64,000 nucleotides of DNA. It comes from Symbiodinium natans (lineage: Eukaryota; Sar; Dinophyceae; Suessiales; Symbiodiniaceae). Within the stretch, counting starts at the first letter, position 1, and each line of letters starts with the position of its first letter. This document shows positions 41,065 to 53,107 of the stretch, in pieces. The notes under the pieces are model-generated. The model was not told the origin of the DNA and made no database searches. It was given only the letters and a program-made list of their open reading frames with translations. The stretch is taken from assembly GCA_905221605.1 (NCBI GenBank), contig CAJNDS010000580.1:124664-188663 (forward strand), written 5' to 3'. Position numbers and translations under genes: made by a program.

Positions 41065-42074
41065 GGGAGGCCCCCCCTGTTTCGGATTGCATGCCAGGGT
41101 CGGCGTGCGAGAAAATTTTTGTTTTGGCGAGACACATGAAGGCAGAGACACCCAAACAAAGGCCCATGAGTGGTGGCCACTGCGATGCATCAGATAAGAG
41201 CACTTGGCTCCCGGACCAGCAAACCGTCGCAAGGCTCCAGCCTGAATGAAACATACTCACGAACCTCCCTGGCTTGCCTTTCTGAGAGAAGGAAGCATAG
41301 TGGAGTGGAGTTTCTAAACTTAAAACCCTACCTTCATTTCAATATTTGTGATGGCCACGTCCAGAAACCAAAAAACTACACTTATTTCATGTACACCGGA
41401 AGCACTAGCCAAGCTCTATTGTTGCCCACTATCGCCTGCTTGCCGGGCGTGGGGTATTATTAAATTAAGGCAACCTCCTTGATCTACTGACTGTGTATGT
41501 GTACTTCAACAAGACCCCGATCTCCCGCACAAGGCCACACCCCGACAGGGACCCATCGTACATGTCCGATGAACAGTACCCAAGCCTCACTGAGGCGCCG
41601 CACACCGCAGAAGCTGAGGCCCTCGAAGCACAACCAACACCTGCCAATTTTGGGGCCAATATGAGGCAGGACCGCATGGGCAGACATGGCAACACATCAT
41701 CCCAGCGATGTATGTTCGTATGTGTGCGTGTGACTTTCAACCCACGATCTGTGAAGACCTGACGCGGCCTGCTCTGCATTGCGCTCCAGCGCGACCTCAG
41801 GGAGAGCACAACAGTAACCGGGTGAGGCGGTAGTAAAGTCTGGAGAGTATAGCAAGATTTAAAGGGTGACGACGAGTGATAGACACTGTCCCTTAAGACT
41901 TTCAATGCACATGCCAGCATGTCAGACCAGCATTGAAACGGGTGAAACAGGCACTGTTCGTGCTGAACGGCCTATGTCGTTGGCTACATAGTCGGCCAGA
42001 GATAACTCCAGGAGTGTCATGATGATTGATGATCCGCACTTACACGAGGGTATGTGCACTTGCAAAGAGCTACA

Positions 42075-44679
42075 TCAGCTGGACCGACTGGCAGCCGCAC
42101 TGCTGGAGGAGGAAGCATAAGCTAAAGTAACCGTCCGAAACAGGTCAGTCATCTGCCAGACTACCATCTTGACATTATCCGCGGTCGACTCCTCTGCAGG
42201 TGGCCGCTCATATGAGTCACCAACAAGAAGCCGATTCCGCGCCGTTGCCCTGGGCACAGTTCCTGCGCTATCCAGCCGATGGACCTCAAACCGTGGCCGC
42301 TTCCCATCGGACATAGTCGGGCTCACATCGGCCGCCTTCACCAGGACGTCTGTGTGGGCAGGATATTGGCTCTGGAAGCTGTCGTGAACACAAACACAGA
42401 CGGGCCTGCCTTGCGTAAGAAAACTTCTGAAAGCAACTCTTTCCTCTGCATGCTTCTCAGGGTCATCCAACGAGGCCTTGCTGAGCAGGCAGCTGCCATG
42501 CAACCGCGCAAAGAGACCTTCAGGCGATTCAAAGTGCAAATGCAGATTGCTGACCACCACCATGTCTGTACTCTGGGCATAATTGCCATCTTTGCGGCGC
42601 CTGTATTTTGCAGAGTCTAGGCGTCGTTGGGGATTCAGACCAGGAGCGAAAAGAATAGTGCATTTTTCAGGCAGCGGTGGAGCTGGGCCCGGATCAACAG
42701 GAGGCTTAGCAGCGGGCCTCATCAGGCCGCCTTTAGCATCCACGTACGGCACGGGCGCGCCTGGCTTTGCGGAAGCAAATACCGCAACTTTCTTCTGCAG
42801 CACTTTTTTTTGGAAAGCAATAGCCTTGGAAGCCTCAGCGCAATCATCCCCCTGTGCGTCGGCCACCTCAGACGGGTCCAGCCGCTCTTCTGAACCAGAG
42901 CTCATCTTGAAATACATGTCATCAGCGGCCGCTGCTGCCTCCATCATAGCATGTCTCGGGCGCTTCGCCGGTGGGAGGTCGATGCGCCCCAACGGCCCAT
43001 CAGCAGCGCCAGCTTCCGACCCTTCATGAACACGCTTCACTGCAGCCAACAGGGACCTGCCGTGCTCCTCCATAAGTGCAGCTTCAGACTTGCCGATCTT
43101 TGCACGTGGTCTGCATTGAGACAGTCGAGGCCGATCAGCGAGCAGACGCTTTCTGGCAATCTCGCCTGGCAGCTGTGGCGCAAGATCGCGTGATGGCAAG
43201 CGTGTCTCACCGAAGAGCTGCTGATACACCTTTTGCGCACGAAGCCCAAACCTGGACATCGGATGTGCCACTCCTCCCCCTCCTGAAGCAACTCTGGCCG
43301 TGCATGAAACCAGCATTTGCTGAGGATTCAGCTCCTCACGGCGTCTTCCTTTATCATCTTGCACCAGCAGTTTCAGCGCTGCTTGGACACCCCTGGGATC
43401 CATGACGCTCCTGAATTTCTCAATTTTCCTGAGTTGCCCCAACCAGCGGTCCACCGTGCCTGTTCCACTCCTGCACAGCGGCTGCAAACTCAAAAAATTG
43501 ATTGCCGGCTGTCGATACTACAAAAACTGGCTTCATGCTGCTCACTGCTACAGAAGCTTGAAGACTGAGAACTCTTCTGAAACAGGCAACATGGCACAAT
43601 GACGCCAGATATATGCCTATGAGCTGTTTGGCTGGTCCCGATCGAAGCTCTTTCCAGGTTGCAAGCCAGGCTTGCTGGTGTCTGCTCTCAGGCGGTCGAA
43701 GCCGCAGTACATTGTCATTGCTGTTTGCGGGCAGCACCGAAGCAGCAGCAAGGGCTAAGCCGGCCTGCGAGCCATGCCACCGGGCTCGGTGCAGCAAGCC
43801 TTGCAGGGGTGCAAAAGGTGGCAGGGTACTAATGGCCATCGGTTCTAAGAGCAGTACGTACTGAGTTTATGATTATGGAGAACTCACAACCGGCCTGACT
43901 CTTTCCCATTCCCGATGAACTGACGCCAGACGGCATTCACATCGAGCTGAAAACGATGGCACAGCAATCGAATGAATTTGAAGCGGTCTGGTGTGGTAAG
44001 CCCCTGGAAATCGATGTTAAAGGCAGCAAAAGCATTTGCTTCCTGTCAGGGCCGACCAGCCCCAAGGCTGCAAGTCAAGCTAACAATACTGTTCAAGACG
44101 ATCGGGCCTCGAACATCGGAAAATTCGCCTGGAAATAGGCATCGAAAACGGCAAAGAGCCTTGAGGACGGCAACGACTGGGGGGTTTGCAGGGTTTACTG
44201 TTTGGATTTTTTTAAACCCCTGTTCGGAACAAAGCAACAAGTACGGAAACATATATGCAAAGTGACTCCTTGGCCCTCGCTATCGGAGCAGATCGCCCAG
44301 GGCCGGGGGCTGGCCAGCGCAGGCAGACTGCACCAGCGTCTGGCGTACCCGCCTTCACAAAGACGATGCGCCCCTGAATCGCACGCAGCACAGTGTGAGT
44401 CATTGACTCTGATGCCTCTGCCAAAAACAGGCCGCCGTCGACCAGTAGCGCACGCAAACGCATTTGCAGCTCCGCTGCTGCCGGTCCAGACAAAGCGAAG
44501 TCTGCGGCTGCTTCGTCTTCCAGCCGAAGACATGGCATGCATGCGAGAAGCGTGTCCCCGACGACTGCGGCACAGACGAGCCTGTTGTAGCCTGAATCTC
44601 CAGCTAGTAATTTAACGCCTAGCGCGTTCTTCAAGGCCTGGAAGACCTGAGTGGTTTGAGCCCAGGTTTGAACCATCAT
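42075..44679 (-). CDS. large multi-exon gene of unknown function, start abuts minisatellite
   Basis: The first exon starts ATGATG at 44674-44679 and runs to about 44345 (GVKLLAGDSGYNRLVCAAVV; QMRLRALLVDGGLFLAEAS). Further protein-like pieces on the same strand lie at about 44185-44060 (VVAVLKALCRFRCLFPGEF), 44030-43905 (FNIDFQGLTTPDRFKFIRLL), 43839-43600 and 43520-43440. The long last exon runs about 43470-42075, with the stop at 42075. That exon has a charged, Ala/Pro-rich middle and a globular C-terminal third (EKCTILFAPGLNPQRR; DMVVVSNLHLHFESPEGLF). I recognise no family. The start codon and first residues lie in the edge of the 41-bp minisatellite that extends to 45860, so the N-terminus may have been recruited from repeat DNA. 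Exon borders are provisional. Confidence 0.5.
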
Positions 44680-45860
44680 TTAAGGTTTCGGGTAGGTTTG
44701 AACCATTATTCTTAGGGTCTTCAGGTTTAGGATAAGTTTCAAGCACTAGTCTTAAGGTTTTTCAGGTTTTTCATAAGTTTTTGTCGATATTCTTAGGGTT
44801 TTTCAGGTTTAGGATAAGTTTAAAGCACTATTCTTAGGGTTTTCGGGTTTAGGATAAGTTTCAAGCAATAGTCTTAAGGTTTTTCAGGTTTAGGATAAGT
44901 TTAAAACACTATTCTCAGGGTTTTTCAGGTTTAGGATAAGTTTAAAGCACTATTCTTTAGGGTTTTTCAGGTTTAGGATAAGTTTAAAGCACTATTCTTA
45001 GGGTTTTTCAGGTTTAGGATAAGTTTAAAGCACTATTCTTAGGGTTTTTCAGGTTTAGGATTAAGTTTCAAGCACTATTCTTAAGGTTTTTCAAGTTTAG
45101 GTTTATAAGTTTAAAGCACTATTCTAAGGGTTTTCAGGTTTAGGATAAGTTTCAAGCACTAGTCTTAAGGTTTTTTAAGATAAGTTTAAAACACTATTCT
45201 TAGGGTTTTTCAGGTTTGGGATAAGTTTAAAGCACTATTCTTAGGGTTTTTCAGGCTGAGGATAAGTTTAAAGCACTATTCTTTGGGTTTTTCAGGTTTA
45301 GGATAAGTTTAAGGCACTATTCTTAGGGTTTTTCAGGTTTAGGATTAAGTCTCAAGCACTATTCTTAGGGTTTTTCAGGTTTAGGATAAGGTTAAAGCAC
45401 TATTCTTAGGGTTTTCAGGTTTAGGATAAGTTTCAAGCACTAGTCTTAAGGTTTTTCAGGTTTAGGATAAGTTTGAAACACTTTTCTTAGGGTTTTTCAG
45501 GTTTAGGATAAGTTTAAAGCACTATTCTTAGGGTTTTTCAGGTTTAGGATAAGTTTAAAGCACTATTCTTAGGGTTTTTCAGGTTTAGGATTAAGTTTCA
45601 AGCACTATTCTTAGGGTTTTTCAGGTTCAGGATAAGTTTAAAGCACTATTCTTAGGGTTTTTCAGGTTTAGGATAAGTTTAAGGCACTATTCTTAGGGTT
45701 TTTCAGGTTTAGGATTAAGTTTCAAGCACTATTCTTAGGGTTTTTCAGGTTCAGGATAAGTTTAAAGCACTATTCTTAGGGTTTTTCAGGTGTAGGATAA
45801 GTTTAAGGCACTATTCTTAGGGTTTTTCAGGTTTAAGGTTTAGGGTAGGTTTGAACAGTG
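44680..45860 (+). repeat. 41-bp minisatellite, left array (about 28 units)
   Basis: The unit contains TTCTTAGGGTTTTTCAGG, then TTTAGGATAAGTTTAAAGC and ACTA. Units vary slightly (TTTCAAGCAC, GGATTAAG). The first units carry a GGTTTGAACCATT variant. The unit includes two telomere-like words (TTAGGG, TTTAGG), so it probably arose from them. The same unit occurs in inverted orientation at 51381-51690. Confidence 0.95.
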
Positions 45861-46194
45861 CCTCTTGGGGTTTCGGGTTTAGGCACCCACGCTCTGGGAG
45901 AGCGGAATCATACAAAGCCGGCCTGTTGAACGCCAAGCGAACACGGAACAGCAATTAAACACAAGGCCTCAAGCCTCAAGCCTCAAGCCTCCCTCAAGCC
46001 TCAAGCGCCTCAAATCCTAAACCCCAAACTTTGGCCCCAAACCCTGAACCCTGTCAACAGATAGGTCCCTGCGGCGCCCCCCGCCCTCACGTGAACGCAA
46101 ATCGGACCATATGTTTCAAACGGTTCGGCTCAGACATCTGGAAGAACTACAGTAAGACTCAACACGGCGATTCCTTGCGTGATGCTTCGAGACA
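45861..46194. repeat. short CAAGCCT repeat and telomere-like words
   Basis: The 3' flank of MTase-2. CAAGCCT/CCTCAAG is repeated about seven times at 45962-46012, followed by CCCTAAA-like words to about 46052. No gene. Confidence 0.7.
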
Positions 46195-47237
46195 TCACTC
46201 ATCAAATGTGGTGCTCTTTGCTCTCTTCCACGCCGCAGCCTCAGCTTTGGCTTTGCTCTTCACTGAAGGCCTCCGCTTGCGCGGAGAACTAGATGATGGC
46301 TGCAGAGATGGCTCTGTTGCCATCGGATCTTCTGCGTGCCCTGCACTGGTCTCCAAATGCCACGCGGAGCCCTTTCGGTTGAGCTTCCAGGCCACGTCAG
46401 CTTTGGAAACATGGCAGAACCCGTACAGGATCACAGCCATTATGGTTGGGATGTGCATGCTGTTGCCCACGAAAGTTGCAGCCTGGGAAGCGCAGCCGCT
46501 CCCTGCTATGATCTCGAGGATGTCTGAAGCAAAGGGGCGGGATTCCTGATCAGGAAGAGTGCCCCAGCCATGCACAGCATACCTCTCACGCATGGTAAGC
46601 ATTCTAGCCGATGTGTGCTCCACTGGAAAACCATGGGTCAAGAAGCACGGAACCGAGGATCCTGGCTGGCAGCAACCCATCTCAGGATGCTGCTCCCAAT
46701 CTGAAAAGTATGGCTTGGCCTGCTCTTCAGGTGGCCTTTGTGAACACAACTTCTCATACATCAAGCCATGCTTGCGCGATGAAGGGCACGCAGATTGAAG
46801 AAGAATCTCACGCCGTTCCTGGCGGTTCGCTGGCTCCTCTGTGAGCACCTCGCTCGAGAGGTGCGATCCTCGCAACGCCATGCGACCTTCAAGCGCTGTC
46901 CGTCTGGCAGCCCACGAATCCTTCAAGTAAACATCCCCATGGACATGGCAAGCAACGCCAAATAACTGGTGAAATCTGGCATTCTCATCTTGCGGGGCTG
47001 CATGCCATTGAAGGCTCAGCTTGTTGATGCCAAGCACGAAAAGACGCGGCCGATGGTAAGGAAATCCAAGCTCCTGCGACAAAAAAAGGACAGGGCTTGA
47101 GAAGCTTTGAGTTTATGAAGAGCGTAGCAACCTGAACTTGCACACTTGGAAGTTGGAAGTGTGTATGCTCCCACGTGCATTGTTGCTGATATATGTCGGT
47201 CTGCGGGTGTTGGGGCGCCTCTGCACGTGCATGTGCT

Positions 47238-47282
<45 letters not shown>

Positions 47283-50200
47283 ATGTGTGTACATATAATG
47301 TGCGTGATACGGCGTGCACCCTAACAAAAAGAATGAGGGCAGGACATCTCTGTCTCTCACTGTCGTGCGCGGTTGGGCAGGTTGACCCGCCAAATCAAAA
47401 GAACGACCCGCATCAGCAACAAAGCAAATCTACAAGGCATTCTGAGATCAGTGTCCAACTAGCCAAGCAAAAAATCCGAGTTCTTAGGATGCTTTTGACA
47501 AAAGACGCTCAGCCAAAGAATGCTTCAGGGATGCATGAAGGTTTTGGGGGGTGCTGCTTAAGTCCAAGTTCATGAAGCCCATCTATCTGGCCCATTCTGG
47601 CCCACGCATGGAGCACTGACCACGGTTACGAATGCCTTGGCCGTGCAGTTCTGCTCTGCAGACGCTGAAGGCTGGCCATCTCAGGACTTAGGACCCCAAT
47701 GGACCCCAACATGTCTTGAGCATGTAGCTCTCAGAGACTCAGTTGTCACTCTTTGGCGTCATGAGTGCAATCGCTTGATCGTAGCGCTCGACCTTCTTGC
47801 CACAGCGCTTGAACAGATCCTTCAAGCTCTTGTACTGGTCCAAACTCTTTTCGCTTGCCTTTTGCGGGAAGATGCCCTTGCGGATGCAGACCACCACCAA
47901 GCCGTTCATTGAGATTTCTATGCAAAACCAGCCCATGGGAACGCAGAGCAGCTCGCCTGGCAACTGCTTGTGATAGTAAATCTCCAGGCCATGCCTGCAA
48001 AGCTCGGTGACGGCCTTCAAGTCCAAGGCCTCCACAAGCTCACAGAATGCCTCGGGACTGGGCAGCACCGTGTCCGCCTTCAAAAGGGAGGCCTTCTCCA
48101 TCGCAGCAATCAAACCTGCCAGCGGCATGACCATGTGGAGCACCTCCCCAATGAGGCCAGCTTTCAACGTCGTGGCTCCATTCGCTTGCAGACCGGCGAA
48201 ACACATCTTCGGATCGTAGCCGGCCAGGAAGTTGGTCTTCATGAAGTCAGCGCTGCCACCCATGGAACTGAAGTCGGCAAGGACAGGAACAAACCCTGAG
48301 AACATATCCTCACACTGCTCATGCCCGTGCTTGGACTCCAGCGCAGCCGAACACCTTCCCTTCTGCGCGTAATCCGGCAAGGTCTTGTACTTCAAGGCCC
48401 AGGCCTCTGTGCTCTTCTGGATGACAGCATCGGCAACCCACTTGGCCAACTTGTCGTGCTTCTTCTCCGAAGCAACCCATGGCAAGTCCATATCGGCCAA
48501 GTGGCCGACAGCATCGTGCTGCACAAACTCCTTGAGCGTCACACCGGCAAGGTCTGAGGCAGATTTTTGCATCACCTTCTCGTACAAGAACTGCGCGGTC
48601 TTGAACACGGGCTTGGCACTGACCTTGCGCGACTCAAGGAGCTTTCGGGCTCGCTCATCACCTTGCTGCTTGAACTGTTCCACGGTCTCCTGTTCCTTCT
48701 TCCTCTCGTCGGCCTTCTTCTGGCGCTGGCTGTCCCTCTGCTTCTGTGCGATGAAGGACTTGCTGTCCCTGGCAGCCTGCGCCAAACCTTTGTCGAAGGT
48801 CTTCAAAGCAGACTTGGCAGAGGCCCAGGCCTCTTTGGCAAGCTCCAGCTCGGCAACTGTGGTGACGTTCTTGATGAGTTGGAAGCTTTCCATGGCCTTG
48901 GTGAGGTTCGTCAGGTCTCCGCACATGGTCTCAGGCACAGGAAGCATGGAAGGCTTTGCTTTCAGAAGCTCGCTGATCTCTATCTTCTCTGTCGTGCCAG
49001 GAAGCAGTTCCTTCATGATGGTCATGGCCTTCTCATCGTAGTCGCAGATCGCCGCAAAGCACTGGAGCCGAAAGTCCAGGTGGACCGTCACTGCTGTTAG
49101 GGACTCGTCCTGAGCACATGCTGCAGGCACGAACAAGCTTTACAAAGCAGCTCTGCGCAGCCACCGCAGCAAACGAGGAACTGCCAAAGAAATGAAACAA
49201 AAAGCCCTTCCCAAGCGCTGGAAAACTATGCTGATATCCCCTCGCCAGTCCTGCGAAGCGCGGTTTGGGAGAGTCTTCCAATGTTGGAAAGCCTTCTCAC
49301 CCGACTGGCGCAAGCTCGCAGCCACTGTGTTCAACTCAGCCTGCAGCTTCATGATGACTTTGGGCTTCTCTAAGCCCAGGTCTACGCTCTTGGCTGGCGG
49401 GCTCTCCTTGACTACCTGGACATCGTCGGTACTGGCACTGCTTGCTGTCCCTGTTCCTGCCGCTGCAGCGTTCGGATCTTCCGGATCTGGGCACAAACGA
49501 TTGCCACGGAGAAAGTCCTCGTCCAATGCTCGCTGGCGCGTGAAGTCTTTCAGCTCAGCAAGCGCAGTTGCATCCATGTTCTTGTGCGCTCTGCTGCTCT
49601 CAGTCACAGCGGCCGTTGCGAAGCGACCCTTCTTTCTCTCATGCATCTCTGCTGCCCCAGGAATCCAAAGCCTCAGCTCACCAAGTTTCCCCTGTGCATC
49701 CCGACCCTTCTTGTCACGCTTTGCGTTGGACTGCTCAATCTCCGACCACCAGCTATTGGCACCGGACGCTGTAACCCTTTTGGTGTTTTGCGCCCAATGC
49801 AAAAATTCCAGTTGGGTCATCGGGCAATCGCCATCCATGTCGCCGTCGTAGTCACGCCTCCCAACACTTTGCGAGTACGCGCTGAAGTCAATGACCCGCT
49901 TGCGGGCCCATTTTGCACTGGTGGGGTTCTTCATGCAATAGTCCCGCATGGCCAGCTTGCAGCGTGCCTCATCCGCCATGGTTTCCGTGAACTCTGCAAG
50001 CTGCCCATTCTTCTTGGCCTGGGCATACATGGCCGCATAGGCACGCTTGTGCGTGCCACACCACTTCTGGTTCCTCAGCTTCTCCTCGCAACACTCGTCC
50101 AGGAAGCACGAGTAGCTCCGGTCCCTTGCATTGTCCCCGTCATTGCGGTGCAAGTCACTTGCAGCGCGGCGGGACGTAACTGGCGGAGATGAACCGTCCA

Positions 50201-51240
50201 TGATGCTGGCAGCTACAGACTGCCCCAAGAGCAATCAGTTGTCTGCACAAAGCCGAAAAATCTTGCAAACACACACAAACAACAACGACTCCCACGAAAA
50301 AAGAAGTATCTCGACTAGCGCTGCTTCTCTCGGGGAGGAAGGACAAGAAGAGCCCCAAACTTCAACCCCAGTCCTGCGGAGAGATGTTCAAAGCGATGAC
50401 ATCGTGAGTGTCCTTCAGCGGTTCCCTGAGTTTCTCATTGACCGGGAATTGTGGGACGTTCTCGAAGAGGAACATGTCCTCGACCCTTTCCAAAGCCCAC
50501 TGCCTGCGCTCGGCAAGCCACACTTGATAGGCCTCCTCGGACAGAACATCTGCACTTCCCAGTCTCAGACCTACCTTGGACCAGGCCACACACGCAAGCC
50601 CACCTATCGACATGAGCAAGGCGTCGTGACTGTCTGGCCCTTCTTGCAGATCATGTGAGGTGGGGCGCGAGGGCATGTCACGTGACTGGCGAACTCTGCA
50701 ATTGTCTTCATGCTGGTAGCACCAAGAGGAGGCTGTCGCCGGGAAGGCCTGGTCACCATGGACTTTCATCCAAGAAGCAGCCTTTTCGAAGAACGCCATG
50801 ACCTCTGCCCTGTCAGCTTTGCCTCCACCTTTGCGTTTGCCTCCGCCCTTTGTCTTTGACTCTGACTTGAAGCTGCCTATCCCACATTCTGCTTTGACTT
50901 CAGCAGGAACACGATCCTGGAGCGCACCGAACACACAAGGGCTGTGTGGCAACGCATTGGCTCGCGCCTGCAGGAAAGCCTTCTGATGTTTGCCATGATC
51001 ACAGAACGACATTGGCAGGATCCAGGCAGCAGAGGCCTGAGTCTGCTCGGCTTCTGCAACAGCCAGCTGTATTAGGCGACACGCTTCGCCTGCTGCATCT
51101 ATACCCGAGCAAAGGCTGCTGCATTTCACCCCACGATTCTTCACCTGCTCCAAGCGGGAGCGCATCTCTGCATCACTCCGGACAGTCTGAACCATCTGCC
51201 GTGGAAAAGACCACAGCTCTCTGAAAGTGAAGCCACTCAT
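46195..51240 (-). CDS. C5 cytosine DNA methyltransferase split by a 3.3-kb intron (MTase-2)
   Basis: Exon 1 runs from ATG 51240 to about 50376. It has motif I CSSLCSGIDAAGEAC, motif IV GGLACVAWSKVG with the catalytic Cys (Ala in place of the usual Pro), motif VI FLFENVPQFP, and ends ALNISPQ. Exon 2 runs about 47073-46195. It opens ELGFPYHRPRLFVLGIN (motif VIII), continues LTMRERYAVHGWG (motif IX region) and FVGNSMHIP (motif X), and ends in a basic, nuclear-signal-like tail (SPRKRRPSVKSKAKAE). Both boundaries read CGCAG|GA, so the exons join in frame; the intron would be GA-AG, a type reported in dinoflagellates. Together the exons hold the whole motif series, with about 90 Lys/Gly-rich residues inserted between motifs I and IV. 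Another gene lies inside the intron. It is about 580 residues and divergent from MTase-1. It is probably active on DNA. Confidence 0.8.
47245..47281 (+). repeat. (GT)n microsatellite
   Basis: About 18 GT units in the intron of MTase-2, between the nested gene and exon 2. Confidence 0.95.
47739..50201 (-). CDS. unknown protein nested in the MTase-2 intron
   Basis: Exon 1 runs from ATG 50201 (MDGSSPPVTSRR) to about 49299. It carries a Cys/His cluster (CFLDECCEEKLRNQKWCGTH, about residues 32-52), probably zinc-binding, then charged helical sequence. The donor reads AGTCGG|GTGAGAAG. The acceptor is probably TTTGTAAAG|CTTGTT, so exon 2 starts near 49139 and ends at the stop at 47739. Exon 2 begins with a long helical, Lys/Glu/Gln-rich coiled-coil-like part (about 100 residues: AQKQRDSQRQKKADERKKEQ) and ends with a globular domain (LPGELLCVPMGWFCIEI) that weakly recalls the end of a cupin/JmjC fold, not a firm call. 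Total is about 770 residues. Same strand as the surrounding MTase-2. It is either a true nested gene or an insertion that carried its own promoter. Confidence 0.65.
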
Positions 51241-51380
51241 CCCGAATGGCAGCTGCTGGACTCAAGTTCGAAACATTACGTTTGCTGACATGTGCGTGTG
51301 CGCCTTGCTCAGTTGACATGCACTCGGTGCTCGCTGATCTCAGCAAAGAATCTGGTTGGCCACATCACACATCACTAACA

Positions 51381-51690
51381 TGTAAACCTGAAAAAACCCT
51401 GAGAATGGCGGTTCAAAGCTGCCCTAAATCGGTTAAAACATATCCTAACCCTTAACAAACCCTAAGAATAGTGCTGTAAACTCATCCTAAACCTGAAAAA
51501 CCTTAAGCTTAACGGTTCAAACTTATCCTAAACCCTAAAAGACCTAAGAGTGTTGCTTTCAACTTATCCTTAACCTGAAAAAGCCTCAGGATTACGGTTC
51601 AAACTTATCCTAAACCTTAAAAACCCTAAGAATAGTGCTTTAAACTTGTCCCAAACGCGAAAAACCCTAAGAATAACGGCTACACCCCTC
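51381..51690 (-). repeat. 41-bp minisatellite, right array, inverted (about 7-8 units)
   Basis: Units read TAAACCTGAAAAACCCTAAG, then AATAGTGCTTTAAACTTATCC, the reverse complement of the unit at 44680-45860. They are more diverged (for example ACGGTTCAAACTTATCC variants). The array lies just upstream of the MTase-2 start. Confidence 0.9.
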
Positions 51691-53107
51691 CCCCCGAAAC
51701 TGCCCCATTGGTAGCGTTGCCTGGAGGGCATCAAGTCACGGTCTCAAGGGTGGCACTTGGCCACCGCTGCACAACAAGAGGCAACACATTCGCCCACTTG
51801 CAACGCAAGTGGGATTAGCTTTTGCTTCGATTGCCGGCATTCCAGGAACCGACCCTACATCAACAGGAATGTTGACGTGTTCTTTGTAGACACAGTCGAG
51901 GCGGCTTCAGCTCCCTCAAAATCCTTTCTGCGGGCCCAAGAAGCATTAATGTGAACCCCGGACCAAAAGTGCGCCCTCTTCTGCCGCCACATGGATTTTT
52001 TGAAGCAATCTGGATGGTTCAGGATTGTTTTGCGGTTTTTTCTTTTGGCTTGCAAGTCTTGAGCTTAACTCTGCAAGCCCAGGGAGGAAACCGGAGGAGA
52101 ACCGGAGGAGAACCGGAGGAAACCGGAGGAGAACCGGAGGAGAACCGGAGGAACCGGAGGAGAACCGGAGGAGAACCGGAGGAGAACCGGAGGAGAACCG
52201 GAGGAGAACCGGAGGAGAACCGGAGGAGAACCGGAGGAGAACCGGAGGAACCGGAGGAGCACCAAAGGATTATTTGGGAAGCAAACCCGCAGCAAATTGC
52301 ATGGATGCCCTGCAAAATTTTGCGGGCGTTCCCTTTTCGACCGAGTGGGGCCCACAACAAAACAGAACAGGCACTATTGAGCAAGGGTTCGCATTAGAGG
52401 TTTGGTAGGTATTGGTTGTTTAGCTTCGACGGCTAGGTTTTGCACAAGGACAAAACACAAAGCCAACGCACGTCTGCAACAGCAAGGGCGGAGACTGCAC
52501 ACCCGGGACATTGTTGTCCAAGGCGTTCTAGACGAGACCTCCCATCCCCATCCTCGCATCTTCCTTGACAAGAGAAAGTCTTATTCCTTGATGGCCTGCC
52601 TTCCAACAAAAGGCATTGAAGGTTTAGGGTCTGGGGCCTGATGGTGCCCTAAACCCTGAACCCTAAGCCCTAAACCCTAGCCCTAGACCCTAAAGTAAAC
52701 CCTAAACCCGAAGGGCCCTAAAGGGCTGCACGGGCTCCTAAGCAAATTCTGACCTGTTGTCGTTCTTGCGAGTGAAAAGCGCACAAGCCATTTTTTCCCA
52801 AAGACATGTTCTTTCAATTTCAAGTAATCCTTCGTTTGACATCTGCCCCACCCTCCCTTTGTCACACCCGAGCCTCAAGGCACATCCCACACCTGGTCGG
52901 CGGATGTCCGGCTGGATGTGATGAACACACTGACCAAACAAAGTTGTCACAAGATTCTAGGACTGGAGAGCGGAGAGCAGGGTTGCGGGGGCGGGTGATG
53001 GGGAGGGGGTCTCATCAATGGGGTTCTCACGTCAACAAAACAATGATTTTTTGACGCCAAAATGGGAAGAGGGGGCGGGGTGCATATCAACCTTTTGCTT
53101 GCTGGAA
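51691..53107. other. intergenic with 12-bp minisatellite, no gene
   Basis: Unique sequence apart from the GGAGGAGAACCG array (52081-52261) and telomere-like words at 52630-52720. A 148-codon plus-strand frame crosses the array, but its central Glu/Asn/Arg/Gly/Pro periodicity comes from the repeat and I do not call it. Confidence 0.6.
52081..52261 (+). repeat. 12-bp minisatellite GGAGGAGAACCG
   Basis: About 15 units, with 9-bp GGAGGAACC-type deletions at intervals. The length is a multiple of three, so frames stay open on both strands. Confidence 0.93.

Larger units (their letters stand above)
40859..42074. other. intergenic with palindromic hairpins, no gene
   Basis: Unique sequence between two minus-strand genes, holding the two related hairpins at 40903-40970 and 41037-41064. 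Weak frames on both strands (up to about 150 codons) lack motifs. Confidence 0.5.

Noticed and set aside
47016-47393. His-Thr-rich minus ORFs
   Set aside because: Translation of the (GT)n microsatellite in the MTase-2 intron.
48385-49100. Long plus-strand ORFs (177-218 codons) opposite the nested gene
   Set aside because: Mirror frames of a GC-rich real exon on the minus strand. Cys/Ser/Phe-rich composition is typical of antisense shadows.
51951-52408. Overlapping plus-strand ORFs of 127-148 codons
   Set aside because: Open only because the 12-bp GGAGGAGAACCG repeat keeps the frames free of stops. The flanks show no protein features.
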